This document shows positions 1 to 8,802 of a stretch of DNA of 64,000 nt, piece after piece. Source of the DNA: Streptomyces termitum (GTDB taxonomy: Bacteria > Actinomycetota > Actinomycetes > Streptomycetales > Streptomycetaceae). Both the position numbers and the translations under genes were made by a program. The notes beneath the pieces are model-generated. The model searched no databases and had not been told where the DNA came from. It saw nothing but the letters and a program-made list of their open reading frames with translations. The DNA lies in contig NZ_BMUL01000006.1 of assembly GCF_014650175.1 (NCBI RefSeq), forward strand, positions 186,001 through 250,000. The letters run 5' to 3'. Positions within the stretch are counted from its first letter, which is position 1. Each line of letters begins with the position of its first letter.

Positions 1-104
1 GGGACCTTGGCCACCCGGGGGAAGACGTACCAGCGCAGGGTGGGGGCCATGGCGGCGAGGAAGACCGCGACGGAGAGGAGGACGAGGCTGGCTCGGCGGC
101 GCAC
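1..104 (-). CDS. DUF3068 domain protein (PorA-like), N-terminal fragment cut by window edge
   Basis: Only the first 34 codons lie in the window. A GTG start at 104 opens a reading frame that begins MRRRASLVLLSVAVFLAAMA and continues into a second aromatic stretch (LRWYVFPRVAKV). The pattern is a short basic N-terminus, one hydrophobic helix, then an extracytoplasmic domain. It matches the beginning of DUF3068 (porin PorA-like) proteins, which are membrane-anchored and of unknown function in Streptomyces. A GGGAG Shine-Dalgarno sequence overlaps the stop of the 46-aa gene upstream, with only 9 bases between the two genes, so they are probably co-transcribed. The family call rests on the N-terminus alone and the rest of the gene is not visible. 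Confidence 0.6.
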   Translation of the reverse strand, partial: MRRRASLVLLSVAVFLAAMAPTLRWYVFPRVAKV

Positions 105-113
105 GGGGGCTCC

Positions 114-254
114 CTACTTCCTGGGACCGGGATCGGTGGTGAGCAGGGGCCGCGGCGAGGTGGGGCCTTCGGGCGGCAGTTCGACCAGGGCGAAGAGCAG
201 GACGACGCACAAGGCGGCCGCCAGTCCGATGGCGACGGCGACGAGGGCGCGCAT
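114..254 (-). CDS. 46-aa membrane peptide, SPW_0924-like
   Basis: A short gene runs from ATG at 254 to TAG at 114. The peptide starts MRALVAVAIGLAAALCVVLL, so a single hydrophobic helix covers roughly residues 3-23. A short hydrophilic tail rich in Pro, Thr and Arg follows and ends PGPRK. Length and composition match the SPW_0924 family of tiny Streptomyces proteins, as I recall it. Function is unknown. It sits 9 bases upstream of the DUF3068 gene on the same strand, and that close coupling is the main clue that the two act together at the membrane. It is too short for most gene finders. Confidence 0.6.
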   Translation of the reverse strand: MRALVAVAIGLAAALCVVLLFALVELPPEGPTSPRPLLTTDPGPRK

Positions 255-375
255 GTCGGCCTCCCGGAAGGTGATCTGATGGGTCGTCAGGGCTGGGGCA
301 CCGTAGCAACGCGACCGTGAGATGAGAACAGTTCCGGAGCGGGAACAACCGGCGCCGGGGACGGGACGGAACGCG

Positions 376-418
376 CGCCGCCCCCGGCGTCCCGGAGGGG
401 GACGGCGCGGGGGCGGCG
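376..418 (-). terminator. hairpin downstream of the lytic transglycosylase gene
   Basis: The arms CGCCGCCCCC (376-385) and GGGGGCGGCG (409-418) pair perfectly. The inner GCGTCCC/GGGGACGGC segments can extend the stem. It lies just beyond the stop of the transglycosylase gene on the minus strand. No U-run follows, as is usual in Streptomyces. Confidence 0.5.
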
Positions 419-437
419 TGAGGGAGAGGGGTGCGGG

Positions 438-2336
438 TCAGGCGGACGGCGAGGGGCTCGCGGAGGTCTTGGCCGACGGGGAGGCGGACGGCGACGCGGA
501 CGGGGAGGGCGCCGCGGAGGCGGACGGCGAGGCCGTGGCCGTGGGAGCGGTCGTGGGGGCCGTCGAAGGGGACTTCGAGGCGGTGGGCTCCGGGGAGGGC
601 TCCGTGGTCGCCGGCGGGGTCGTCGGGGGTGTGGTCGGCGGCGTGGTGGGCGGCGTCGGCTCGGTGACGGTGAGCGTCAGCTTGAGGGTGCCGCCGCCGG
701 GCGCGGTGAGCCACAGCACGTAGGTACCGGCCTTGGCGCCCGCGACGAGGGCGTCGAGGGAGACGACGCCCTTGTCGTCGGCCTGGAGGACCTGGGTGCG
801 GACGGGGTTGCCCGCCGCGTCCTTCTTGAAGAAGGGGCCGTCGGCGCTGGCCTCGGAGGAGGTCTCCGAGTCGCTGACCACCGCGGTGACGTCCACGCCG
901 GGGGCGAGTGCGCCGTCGAGGCGGGCCTCGGCCTGGATGGCGCCCTGGTAGGCGGCGCCGGTCTCGGCGGTCAGCGCGCCGTCGCCGAGGCGGGTGAGGG
1001 CGTCGGCCTTGCGGACGTCGACGGTCGCCCGCAGTTCGGCGGCCGGCAGGTTGGCGCGGCCGGGGACGGTGGCGCGGATGGTGAAGTCGCCGGTCTTCTC
1101 GCCCGCCGTGAGCGCGGGGGCCTTGGCGAGGCCCTTCGCGTCCGAGGTGACGGTGACCTTGGCGGCGCCGCCCGCGAAGCGGGAGTCCGCGGTGCCGGTG
1201 ATCTCGAAGAGGACGCTGACGCCGGCGACCGGGCGGCCCGCGGCGTCGAGGGCGGTGACGGCGGCGGTCTCGGCGAAGGCGCCGCCGGCGGTCGCGGTCA
1301 GCTTCGCCGTGCCGGCCTTGAGGGAGGCCACCTTGAGGGTCGCGGGGACCTCGGGCGGCTTGGTGGCCGGCGGGCGGGTCTCTCCGGGGGCGGGCTTCGA
1401 CGGTGTGGTCGGGGAGGGCCGGCCCGGGGTCGGGGAGGGCGGGGCGGGGGTCGGGTTCAGCGGGACGCCGGGGCGGGGCCGGTCGCTGCGGTCGACCGGG
1501 AGCTGGCCGGTGCCGTCCGGGATCGTGTGGGTGCCGCGCTTGTAGTAGTCGAACCAGGAGAGGACGGTGTTCAGGTACTCGGTGGAGCGGTTGTAGCTGA
1601 GGATCGCCCGGTCGAGGTCGGCCTTGATGGCCAGGTTCCGGTCACCGGCGCACAGGTACATGCCCGCGGCCTGGGCGGCGTCGTAGATGTTGTTGGGGTC
1701 CTTCTTCCCGTCGCCGTTGCCGTCCTGGCCCCAGGAGGCCCAGGTGGACGGGATGAACTGCATCGGGCCGACGGCGCGGTCGTGGACCCGGTCGCCGTCG
1801 TGGAGGCCGCCGTCGGTGTCGGTGATCCTGGCGAAGCCGGCGCCGTTGAGGACCGGGCCGAGGATCTTGGTGTAGGTGGTGCCGTTGCCGTCGACGCGGC
1901 CGCCGCTCGCCTGGCCGGACTCCACCTTGCCGATGCCGGCGAGGAGTTGCCAGGGCAGGTTGCAGGCGGGGTCGGAGGCGCGGATCGACTGCTCGGCGCG
2001 GCGGTAGGCGTCCAGCACGGTCGCGGGTATGCCGGCCGCGGCGGGGCCGGTGACGATCGGCGTCTGGGGCTGGAGGGGCAGGCCGGTCACGTTCGGCGGG
2101 TTCAGCGGCGGCAGGTCGGTGTAGTAGGGCGAGTCACCCGTCGCCGAGCCGCCGTCCCCGCCGGGCGGGGTCGTGGCGTCGCCGGTGCCGATGGCCCGGT
2201 CGCCGCTGAGGTTGTCGGCGGGGGGCGGGGATATCGCCCCCGGTCCCTGCGAGGCGGCCAGTGCCGCGACCGCCGCGGCCACGATCGCTCCGCTCGTGGC
2301 GCCCCTGCGCAGTCGGCGGCCGAATTGCGCTGCCAT
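438..2336 (-). CDS. secreted lytic transglycosylase with two invasin-like beta domains
   Basis: This 632-aa exported cell-wall enzyme should cleave the glycan strands of peptidoglycan. The chosen ATG at 2336 has GGGGAGGG a few bases upstream and opens a signal peptide with a basic RRLRRG start and a hydrophobic Ala-rich stretch. An SLT (lysozyme-like) domain follows at about residues 100-270. It contains LLAGIGKVESGQ, whose Glu is the expected catalytic residue, and AVGPMQFIPSTW. The later region (about 330-545) looks like two Ig-type bacterial domains (Big_1/invasin fold) that may reach or bind the wall. The last 70 residues are a Pro/Thr/Ser/Ala repeat tail that probably spans the wall. There is no LPxTG sorting signal. 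The gene is transcribed away from DUF4184 and ends in a hairpin. Confidence 0.85.
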   Translation of the reverse strand: MAAQFGRRLRRGATSGAIVAAAVAALAASQGPGAISPPPADNLSGDRAIGTGDATTPPGGDGGSATGDSPYYTDLPPLNPPNVTGLPLQPQTPIVTGPAAAGIPATVLDAYRRAEQSIRASDPACNLPWQLLAGIGKVESGQASGGRVDGNGTTYTKILGPVLNGAGFARITDTDGGLHDGDRVHDRAVGPMQFIPSTWASWGQDGNGDGKKDPNNIYDAAQAAGMYLCAGDRNLAIKADLDRAILSYNRSTEYLNTVLSWFDYYKRGTHTIPDGTGQLPVDRSDRPRPGVPLNPTPAPPSPTPGRPSPTTPSKPAPGETRPPATKPPEVPATLKVASLKAGTAKLTATAGGAFAETAAVTALDAAGRPVAGVSVLFEITGTADSRFAGGAAKVTVTSDAKGLAKAPALTAGEKTGDFTIRATVPGRANLPAAELRATVDVRKADALTRLGDGALTAETGAAYQGAIQAEARLDGALAPGVDVTAVVSDSETSSEASADGPFFKKDAAGNPVRTQVLQADDKGVVSLDALVAGAKAGTYVLWLTAPGGGTLKLTLTVTEPTPPTTPPTTPPTTPPATTEPSPEPTASKSPSTAPTTAPTATASPSASAAPSPSASPSASPSAKTSASPSPSA

Positions 2337-2617
2337 ACCGGTGCCCTCCCCATTCGACGTCGGCCGCACGCTCCCCGCGCGTGGCTCAGGCGACCCTACG
2401 CGATGTCCGTATCACGAGACACCGCAGGACGACCGGGTTTCACGCTTTCGTCACCCCTCGGCCTCCCGGCGGCCCGAGACGGAACACCGCACTCCGCATG
2501 TCCGGAAACCGTCGGGCGGTCCGCGGGGGAACCGCGCCGGGGGTGCGGCGCCTCTTGCACTCGGGCCGTCGATGCGCACGCGGGCCGTCGATCCGTACGA
2601 CCGGGAGGTTCCGTTCC

Positions 2618-3508
2618 GTGCCCTTCACCCTGAGCCATGCCGCCGCCGTGCTGCCCGCGCTGCGGCGGGACGGGACCGCGCGCGGCCCGTTCGTCGCCTC
2701 GGCCCTCGTCGCGGGCAGTTTCTCCCCCGACCTCACCTACTTCGCGGCGACGGCCGTGCCGGGGGCGATGGAGTTCGGCGACGTGACCCACTCCCCCGTG
2801 GGGCTGGTCACCGTCGACGTGCTCATCGCGGCGGTGCTGGTGGGGCTCTGGCTGACGGTCCGCGAGCCGCTGGTGGGGCTGCTGCCCCGGCGGTGGCGCG
2901 GGCGGGTGCACGGGGTGCTGCGCGGGCGGCCGTGGCGGGACGGGCGGCCGGTGGCGCTCGCGGTCCGGTTCGCGGTCTCGGCGGCGCTCGGCGCGGCCAC
3001 GCACCTCGTCTGGGACACCTTCACCCACATCGACCGCTGGGGGACGCGGACGCTGCCGTTCCTGGCGGAGGTGGTGGGCGGCTTCCCCGTCTACCAGTAC
3101 GCGCAGTACGGGGGTTCGGCGCTGGCGCTCGGGCTGCTGGGGTGGTTCGGGCTGCGGGCGCTGCGGTCCGTGCCGGACGTGCCGGGGACGCCCGCCGGGG
3201 TGCCGGTGCCGGGCCGCCGGGGCCGCCGGGCGGCGGTGCTGCTGATCGGGGGCTGCGTCCTGGCCGGGGTCGCGCACCGGGTGCTGCGGTGGGCGGCGTA
3301 CTGGGGCTGGAGCCGGATCGAGACCCCGCTCGACATCGTCCCGACCGCCTGCTTCGGCGCGGGCGCGGGCCTCTTCGCGGGACTGCTGCTGTACGGGACG
3401 GCGGCCCGGCTGCGGTGGCGGACGCCGGTGCCCGTACCGGCGCCCTCCCCCGTACCGGCATCGCCCGTGTCCTCCTCCGCGCGGCGCGCGCCCGGTTCCG
3501 GGGGCTGA
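2618..3508 (+). CDS. DUF4184 family membrane protein
   Basis: This 296-aa integral membrane protein begins MPFTLSHAAAVLPAL. That N-terminus, followed by SLI/VAGSFSPDLTYF-type residues and a later HLVWDTFTH motif, is typical of DUF4184. The family resembles YdjM/phospholipase-C-like membrane metal hydrolases, and its conserved His and Asp residues are visible here. There are about five hydrophobic segments, and the C-terminal 35 residues are Pro/Ala-rich. The GTG start at 2618 was chosen because GGGAGG sits 9 bases upstream and the conserved family N-terminus begins exactly there, although the frame stays open further upstream. It converges on polA across a large hairpin. Its substrate is unknown. 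Confidence 0.75.
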   Translation: MPFTLSHAAAVLPALRRDGTARGPFVASALVAGSFSPDLTYFAATAVPGAMEFGDVTHSPVGLVTVDVLIAAVLVGLWLTVREPLVGLLPRRWRGRVHGVLRGRPWRDGRPVALAVRFAVSAALGAATHLVWDTFTHIDRWGTRTLPFLAEVVGGFPVYQYAQYGGSALALGLLGWFGLRALRSVPDVPGTPAGVPVPGRRGRRAAVLLIGGCVLAGVAHRVLRWAAYWGWSRIETPLDIVPTACFGAGAGLFAGLLLYGTAARLRWRTPVPVPAPSPVPASPVSSSARRAPGSGG

Positions 3509-3522
3509 GGGGAGACGCCGGG

Positions 3523-3579
3523 GGCCCGTTCCCTCCGGTCCCCTATAGCATAGAGACAGGGGACGGGAGGGAACGGGCC
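3523..3579. terminator. large bidirectional hairpin between DUF4184 and polA
   Basis: A 22-bp inverted repeat (arms 3523-3544 and 3558-3579) has one mismatch and a 13-base A/T-rich loop. It lies between the stop of the DUF4184 gene and the stop of polA, so it can terminate both transcripts. Confidence 0.8.
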
Positions 3580-3590
3580 TCGGGTGTGCG

Positions 3591-6311
3591 TCAGTGGGCG
3601 GCGGAGTCCCAGTCGGGGCCGACGCCGACGGAGACGTCGAGCGGGGCGCGCAGGTCGGCGGCGGCCGACATCTGCTCGCGGACCAGGGCCTCGACGCGCT
3701 CGCGCTCGCCCGGCGCGATCTCCAGGACGATTTCGTCGTGGACCTGGAGGAGCATCCGGGAGCCGAGGCCGGCCTCGGTGAGCGCCCGGTCGACGCCCAG
3801 CATCGCGATCTTGACGATGTCGGCGGCGGTGCCCTGGATGGGGGCGTTGAGCGCCATCCGCTCGGCGGCCTCGCGGCGCTGGCGGTTGTCGCTGTTGAGG
3901 TCCGGCAGGTAGCGGCGGCGGCCGAGCATGGTCTCGGTGTAGCCAGTGGCGCGGGCCTCCTCGACGACCCGGTGCAGGTAGTCGCGGACGCCGCCGAAGC
4001 GCTCGAAGTAGGTGTCCATCAGACCGCGGGCCTCGGCCGGGTCGATGTTCAGCTGCTGCGAGAGGCCGAAGGCGGAGAGCCCGTAGGCCAGGCCGTACGA
4101 CATGGCCTTGATCTTGCGGCGCATCTCGGCGTCGACGGCGGACCGCTCGACGCCGAAGACCTGGGAGGCGACGGTGGTGTGCAGGTCCTCGCCGGAGGTG
4201 AACGCCTCGATGAGGCCCTCGTCCTCGGAGAGGTGGGCCATGACCCGCAGTTCGATCTGGCTGTAGTCGGCGGTCATGAGGGACTCGAAGCCCTCGCCGA
4301 CGACGAAGCCGTGCCGGATGGCGCGGCCCTCGTCGGTGCGCACCGGCACGTTCTGCAGGTTGGGGTCGGTGGAGGAGAGGCGGCCGGTGGCGGCGACGGT
4401 CTGGCTGAAGGTGGTGTGGATGCGGCCGTCGGCGGCGACGGTCTTGATCAGGCCCTCGACGGTGGAGCGGAGCCGGGCCTGCTCGCGGTGCCGGAGCATG
4501 ATCACCGGGAGTTCGTGCTCGGTCTGGCCGGCCAGCCAGGCGAGCGCGTCGGCGTCGGTGGTGTAGCCGGTCTTGGTCTTCTTGGTCTTCGGCAGGTTCA
4601 GCTCGCCGAAGAAGACCTCCTGGAGCTGCTTGGGCGAGCCGAGGTTGAACTCGTGGCCGACGGAGGCGTGGGCCTCCTTGACGGCCTGCTGCACGGCCCC
4701 GGCGAACTGCTGCTCCATCGCCTCCAGGTGGTCGCGGTCGGCGGCGATGCCGTGCCGCTCCAGGCGGGCGAGGAGGGCGGAGGTGGGCAGCTCGACCTGG
4801 TGCAGGAGGTCGCGTGCGCCGACCTCTTCGAGCCGGGTCTCGAAGGCGGCGGCGAGGTCGAGGACGGCGCGGGCCTGGCTCATCAGGGCCTCGGCCTCGG
4901 CGTGGTCCTCGGCGCCGAAGGCGAGCTGGCCCTCGGTGGCGGCGGCGGGGGCCAGCTCGCGGCCGAGGTACTCCAGGGAGAGCGCGTCGAGGGCGAAGGA
5001 GCGGCGGCCGGGCTTGACCAGGTAGGCGGCGAGGGCGGTGTCCATGGTGACGCCGCCGACGGTCCAGCCGTGCTCGGGGAAGACCCGCATGGCGCCCTTG
5101 GCGTTGTGCAGGACCTTGGGGCGGTCGGGGTCGGCGATCCAGGCGGCCCAGGCCCGCTCGTCGGCCTCGTCGAGCTCGCTGGGGTCGAACCAGGCGGCCT
5201 CGCCGCCGGCGCCCGCGAGGGCGACCTCGGAAACGCTGCCGGTGCCCAGCGCCCAGGTGTCGACGGTGGCGACACCGAGGGGCCGGTCGCCGTGGGCGGC
5301 GAGCCAGGGGGCGAGTTCGCCGGAGCCGAGCACGGTGAAGTCGAGTTCGACGCCGGGGGCGGGGGCGGCCTCGGCCTCCTGGGCGGCGCCGGGGTCGACG
5401 GCGAGGAGCCGCTCGCGCAGCGAGGGGTTGCGGATCTCCAGGGTGTCGAGGACCAGGGTGAGGGCCTGGCGGTCGTACGGCTCGCGGGCCAGCTCGGCGA
5501 CGGTCTTCGGCAGCTCGACGTCCCGGACCATCTCGGTGAGGACGCGGTTGAGCTTGACGGCGTCCAGGTGGTCGCGGAGGTTCTGCCCGGCGACGCCCTT
5601 GACCTCGTCGGCGCGCTCGACCAGCTCGGCGAAGGAACCGAACTGGTTGATCCACTTGGCGGCGGTCTTCTCGCCGACCTTGGGGATGCCGGGAAGGTTG
5701 TCCGACGGGTCGCCGCGCAGGGCCGCGAAGTCGGGGTACTGCGAGGGGGTGAGGCCGTACTTCTCCTGGACCTTCTCCGGGGTGAAGCGGGTCAGCTCGG
5801 AGACGCCCTTGGTGGGGTAGAGCACGGTGGTGTGCTCGGTGACGAGCTGGAAGGAGTCCCGGTCGCCGGTGACGATGAGGACGTCGAACCCGGCCGCCTC
5901 GGCCTGGGTGGCGAGGGTGGCGATGATGTCGTCCGCCTCGAAGCCCTCGACGGCGAACCGGGGCGCGTGCATGGCGTCGAGGAGCTCGCCGATCAGCTCG
6001 ACCTGGCCCTTGAACTCGTCGGGGGTCTTGGAGCGGTTCGCCTTGTACTCGGGGAACTCCTCGGACCGCCAGGTCCGGCGGGACACGTCGAAGGCGACGG
6101 CGAAGTGCGTGGGCGCCTCGTCGCGGAGCGTGTTCGCCAGCATGGAGGCGAATCCGTAGATCGCGTTGGTGGGCTGCCCGGTCGCGGTGGTGAAGTTCTC
6201 CACGGGCAGTGCGAAGAACGCCCGGTACGCCAGGGAGTGCCCGTCCATGAGGAGCAGGCGCGGGCGGTTCTCTTCGGTCATCTGCGTCTTCTTCGCTGCT
6301 GTCTCGGCCAC
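3591..6311 (-). CDS. polA: DNA polymerase I
   Basis: This 906-aa family A polymerase fills gaps and removes RNA primers during replication and repair. An N-terminal 5'-3' nuclease/FEN domain (about 15-310) starts with LLLMDGHSLAYRAFF and carries DSFQLV and the GDPSDNLPGIPKVG helix-hairpin-helix. The C-terminal polymerase has motif A DYSQIELR (about 680), motif B RRKIKAMSYGLAYG (about 730) and motif C QVHDEIVLE (about 857). The central 3'-5' exonuclease fold is present, but the DxE of Exo I is absent and the Exo II Asp is replaced (HNAKGAM). Proofreading is therefore probably lost, as is known in other actinobacterial PolA proteins. The GTG at 6311 has AGGAT upstream; a start further upstream is possible. 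It is divergent from the fdhF-like gene. Confidence 0.95.
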   Translation of the reverse strand: MAETAAKKTQMTEENRPRLLLMDGHSLAYRAFFALPVENFTTATGQPTNAIYGFASMLANTLRDEAPTHFAVAFDVSRRTWRSEEFPEYKANRSKTPDEFKGQVELIGELLDAMHAPRFAVEGFEADDIIATLATQAEAAGFDVLIVTGDRDSFQLVTEHTTVLYPTKGVSELTRFTPEKVQEKYGLTPSQYPDFAALRGDPSDNLPGIPKVGEKTAAKWINQFGSFAELVERADEVKGVAGQNLRDHLDAVKLNRVLTEMVRDVELPKTVAELAREPYDRQALTLVLDTLEIRNPSLRERLLAVDPGAAQEAEAAPAPGVELDFTVLGSGELAPWLAAHGDRPLGVATVDTWALGTGSVSEVALAGAGGEAAWFDPSELDEADERAWAAWIADPDRPKVLHNAKGAMRVFPEHGWTVGGVTMDTALAAYLVKPGRRSFALDALSLEYLGRELAPAAATEGQLAFGAEDHAEAEALMSQARAVLDLAAAFETRLEEVGARDLLHQVELPTSALLARLERHGIAADRDHLEAMEQQFAGAVQQAVKEAHASVGHEFNLGSPKQLQEVFFGELNLPKTKKTKTGYTTDADALAWLAGQTEHELPVIMLRHREQARLRSTVEGLIKTVAADGRIHTTFSQTVAATGRLSSTDPNLQNVPVRTDEGRAIRHGFVVGEGFESLMTADYSQIELRVMAHLSEDEGLIEAFTSGEDLHTTVASQVFGVERSAVDAEMRRKIKAMSYGLAYGLSAFGLSQQLNIDPAEARGLMDTYFERFGGVRDYLHRVVEEARATGYTETMLGRRRYLPDLNSDNRQRREAAERMALNAPIQGTAADIVKIAMLGVDRALTEAGLGSRMLLQVHDEIVLEIAPGERERVEALVREQMSAAADLRAPLDVSVGVGPDWDSAAH

Positions 6312-6434
6312 GGTGACGATCCTGCCACGGACCGCCGACATTCCCGTCCCGCTCCGGGCGGGGTGCCCGCTGTCGGTGGCGCGTGACAGGATCGGAGGCG
6401 TACCCCTCAGGTTCACCGCTCAAGGGAGAGCGCG

Positions 6435-8723
6435 ATGGTCAGCAAGCCGCCGGCCGGCGACCCGGTCCAGGACGCACCGCAGGTCACGCCGCCGCAGCAC
6501 GCCGCGGCCGGGCTGCCCGCGGTGGGGCACACCCTGCGGATCGCCCGGGAGCAGATGGGGTCGGTGCGCACGGCGCGGACACTGCTGAAGGTGAACCAGA
6601 AGGACGGCTTCGACTGCCCCGGGTGCGCCTGGCCGGAGGGCGACCGGCGGCACGTCGCCGAGTTCTGCGAGAACGGGGCGAAGGCGGTCGCCGAGGAGGC
6701 GACGCTGCGGCGGGTGACGCCGGCCTTCTTCGCCGCGCATCCGGTGGCGGAGCTGGCGGAGCGCAGCGGGTACTGGCTGGGGCAGCAGGGGCGGATCACG
6801 GAGCCGGTGCTGCTGCCGGAGGGCGGGGACCGGTACGAGCCGGTGACCTGGGAGCGGGCCTTCGCGATCATCGCGGAGGAGCTGACGGCGCTCTCCTCGC
6901 CCGACGAGGCGCTGTTCTACACCTCGGGGCGGACGAGCAACGAGGCGGCGTTCCTGTTCCAGCTCTTCGCCCGCGAGTTCGGCACCAACAACCTGCCGGA
7001 CTGTTCGAACATGTGTCACGAGTCGTCGGGCTCGGCGCTGACGGAGACCATCGGCGTCGGCAAGGGCAGCGTCTCCCTGGAGGACCTGCACCGGGCCGAC
7101 CTGATCATCGTGGCGGGGCAGAACCCCGGCACCAACCACCCCCGGATGCTGTCGGCGCTGGAGCGGGCGAAGGCGGCCGGGGCGCGGATCATCTCGGTGA
7201 ACCCGCTGCCGGAGGCGGGCCTGGAGCGGTTCAAGAACCCGCAGACCGCGAAGGGCATGCTGCGGGGCGCGGCGCTCACCGACCTCTTCCTCCAGATCCG
7301 GATCGGCGGCGACCAGGCCCTCTTCCGGCTGCTGAACAAGCTGGTCCTGGAGACCCCGGGCGCGGTCGACGAGGAGTTCGTACGGGAGCACACGCACGGC
7401 TTCGAGGAGTTCGCGGCGGCGGCCGGGGAGGCGGACTGGGCGGAGACCCTGGCCGCGACCGGGCTGTCCCGGGAGGAGATCGGGCGGGCCCTGGAGATGG
7501 TGCTGGCCTCGGAGCGGACGATCGTCTGCTGGGCGATGGGCCTGACCCAGCACAAGCACTCGGTGCCGACGATCCGCGAGGTGGTGAACCTGCTCCTGCT
7601 GCGGGGGAACATCGGGCGGCCGGGCGCGGGCGTGTGCCCGGTGCGCGGCCATTCGAACGTGCAGGGCGACCGGACCATGGGCATCTTCGAGCGCCCCGCG
7701 CCGGCCTTCCTGGACGCGCTGGACAAGGAGTTCGGGATCGTCTCGCCGCGCCACCACGGCTTCGACGTGGTGCGCTCGATCCAGGCGCTGCGGGACGGCG
7801 AGGCGAAGGTCTTCTTCGCGATGGGCGGCAACTTCGTCGGCGCGACCCCGGACACCGAGGTCACCGAGGCGGCGATGCGCCGGGCGCGGCTGACCGTGCA
7901 CGTGTCAACGAAACTGAACCGCTCGCACGCGGTGACCGGCCGGCGGGCGCTGATCCTGCCGACGCTGGGCCGCACCGACAAGGACGTGCAGCGCGGCGGG
8001 CGGCAGTTCGTGACGGTCGAGGACTCGATGGGCCTGGTGCACGCCTCGCGCGGCAACCTGCCGCCGGCGGGTCCGCACCTGCTCTCCGAGCCGGCGATCG
8101 TGGCGCGGATGGCGCGGGCGGTGCTGGGCGCGGACTCGGCGACGCCGTGGGAGGAGTTCGAGGCGGACTACGCGGCGGTGCGGGACCGGATCGCGCGCGT
8201 GGTGCCCGGTTTCGAGGACTTCAACGCGCGGCTGGCGGCGAGTCCGGGCGGTTTCGCGCTGCCGCACGCGCCGCGCGACGAGCGGCGCTTCCCGACGAAG
8301 ACCGGGAAGGCGAACTTCACGGCGGCGCCGGTGGAGTACCCCCGGGTGCCGGAGGGGCGGCTGCTGCTCCAGACGCTGCGCTCGCACGACCAGTACAACA
8401 CCACGATCTACGGCCTGGACGACCGCTACCGGGGGATCCGGGGCGGGCGCCGGGTGGTGCTCGTCCATCCGGAGGACGCCGAGGCGCGCGGGCTGGCCGA
8501 CGGGGCGTACGTGGATCTGGTGAGCGAGTGGACGGACGGCACCGAGCGGCGGGCGCCCGGCTTCCGGGTGGTGCGCTATCCGACGGCCCGGGGCTGCGCG
8601 GCGGCGTACTACCCGGAGACGAACGTGCTGGTGCCGCTGGAGTCGACGGCCGACGTGAGCAACACCCCCGCGAGCAAGTCCGTGGTCGTGCGTCTGGAAG
8701 AATCACCGGCACCCTCCGCCTAA
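6435..8723 (+). CDS. FdhF/YdeP family molybdopterin oxidoreductase
   Basis: This 762-aa bis-MGD-type oxidoreductase is related to the alpha subunit of formate dehydrogenase and to E. coli YdeP. An N-terminal Cys pair occurs in GFDCPGCAWP (about residue 57-64). The substrate-binding region reads PDCSNMCHESSG, a YdeP-type signature in place of the Cys/Sec site of true FdhF. AQNPGTNHPRM and GNIGRPGAG belong to the pterin-binding domains, and the C-terminal dinucleotide-binding barrel holds RSHDQYNTTIYG. The start has GGGAG upstream. No partner subunit or cofactor-insertion protein (FdhD) is encoded nearby, so its electron acceptor and substrate cannot be read from context. In enterobacteria YdeP is linked to acid stress, but transferring that role here would be a guess. 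Confidence 0.9.
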   Translation: MVSKPPAGDPVQDAPQVTPPQHAAAGLPAVGHTLRIAREQMGSVRTARTLLKVNQKDGFDCPGCAWPEGDRRHVAEFCENGAKAVAEEATLRRVTPAFFAAHPVAELAERSGYWLGQQGRITEPVLLPEGGDRYEPVTWERAFAIIAEELTALSSPDEALFYTSGRTSNEAAFLFQLFAREFGTNNLPDCSNMCHESSGSALTETIGVGKGSVSLEDLHRADLIIVAGQNPGTNHPRMLSALERAKAAGARIISVNPLPEAGLERFKNPQTAKGMLRGAALTDLFLQIRIGGDQALFRLLNKLVLETPGAVDEEFVREHTHGFEEFAAAAGEADWAETLAATGLSREEIGRALEMVLASERTIVCWAMGLTQHKHSVPTIREVVNLLLLRGNIGRPGAGVCPVRGHSNVQGDRTMGIFERPAPAFLDALDKEFGIVSPRHHGFDVVRSIQALRDGEAKVFFAMGGNFVGATPDTEVTEAAMRRARLTVHVSTKLNRSHAVTGRRALILPTLGRTDKDVQRGGRQFVTVEDSMGLVHASRGNLPPAGPHLLSEPAIVARMARAVLGADSATPWEEFEADYAAVRDRIARVVPGFEDFNARLAASPGGFALPHAPRDERRFPTKTGKANFTAAPVEYPRVPEGRLLLQTLRSHDQYNTTIYGLDDRYRGIRGGRRVVLVHPEDAEARGLADGAYVDLVSEWTDGTERRAPGFRVVRYPTARGCAAAYYPETNVLVPLESTADVSNTPASKSVVVRLEESPAPSA

Positions 8724-8802
8724 GCGCTTGCTCAGCCGCACGGGCGGGGGAAATCGACAGCCGTACGCAGAAGCAGCCGTACGAGGACGAACGGAGCCGG
8801 GC

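Noticed and set aside
3594..6386. A 930-codon open frame opposite polA
   Set aside because: Same cause. The polA reading is fully supported by its motifs.
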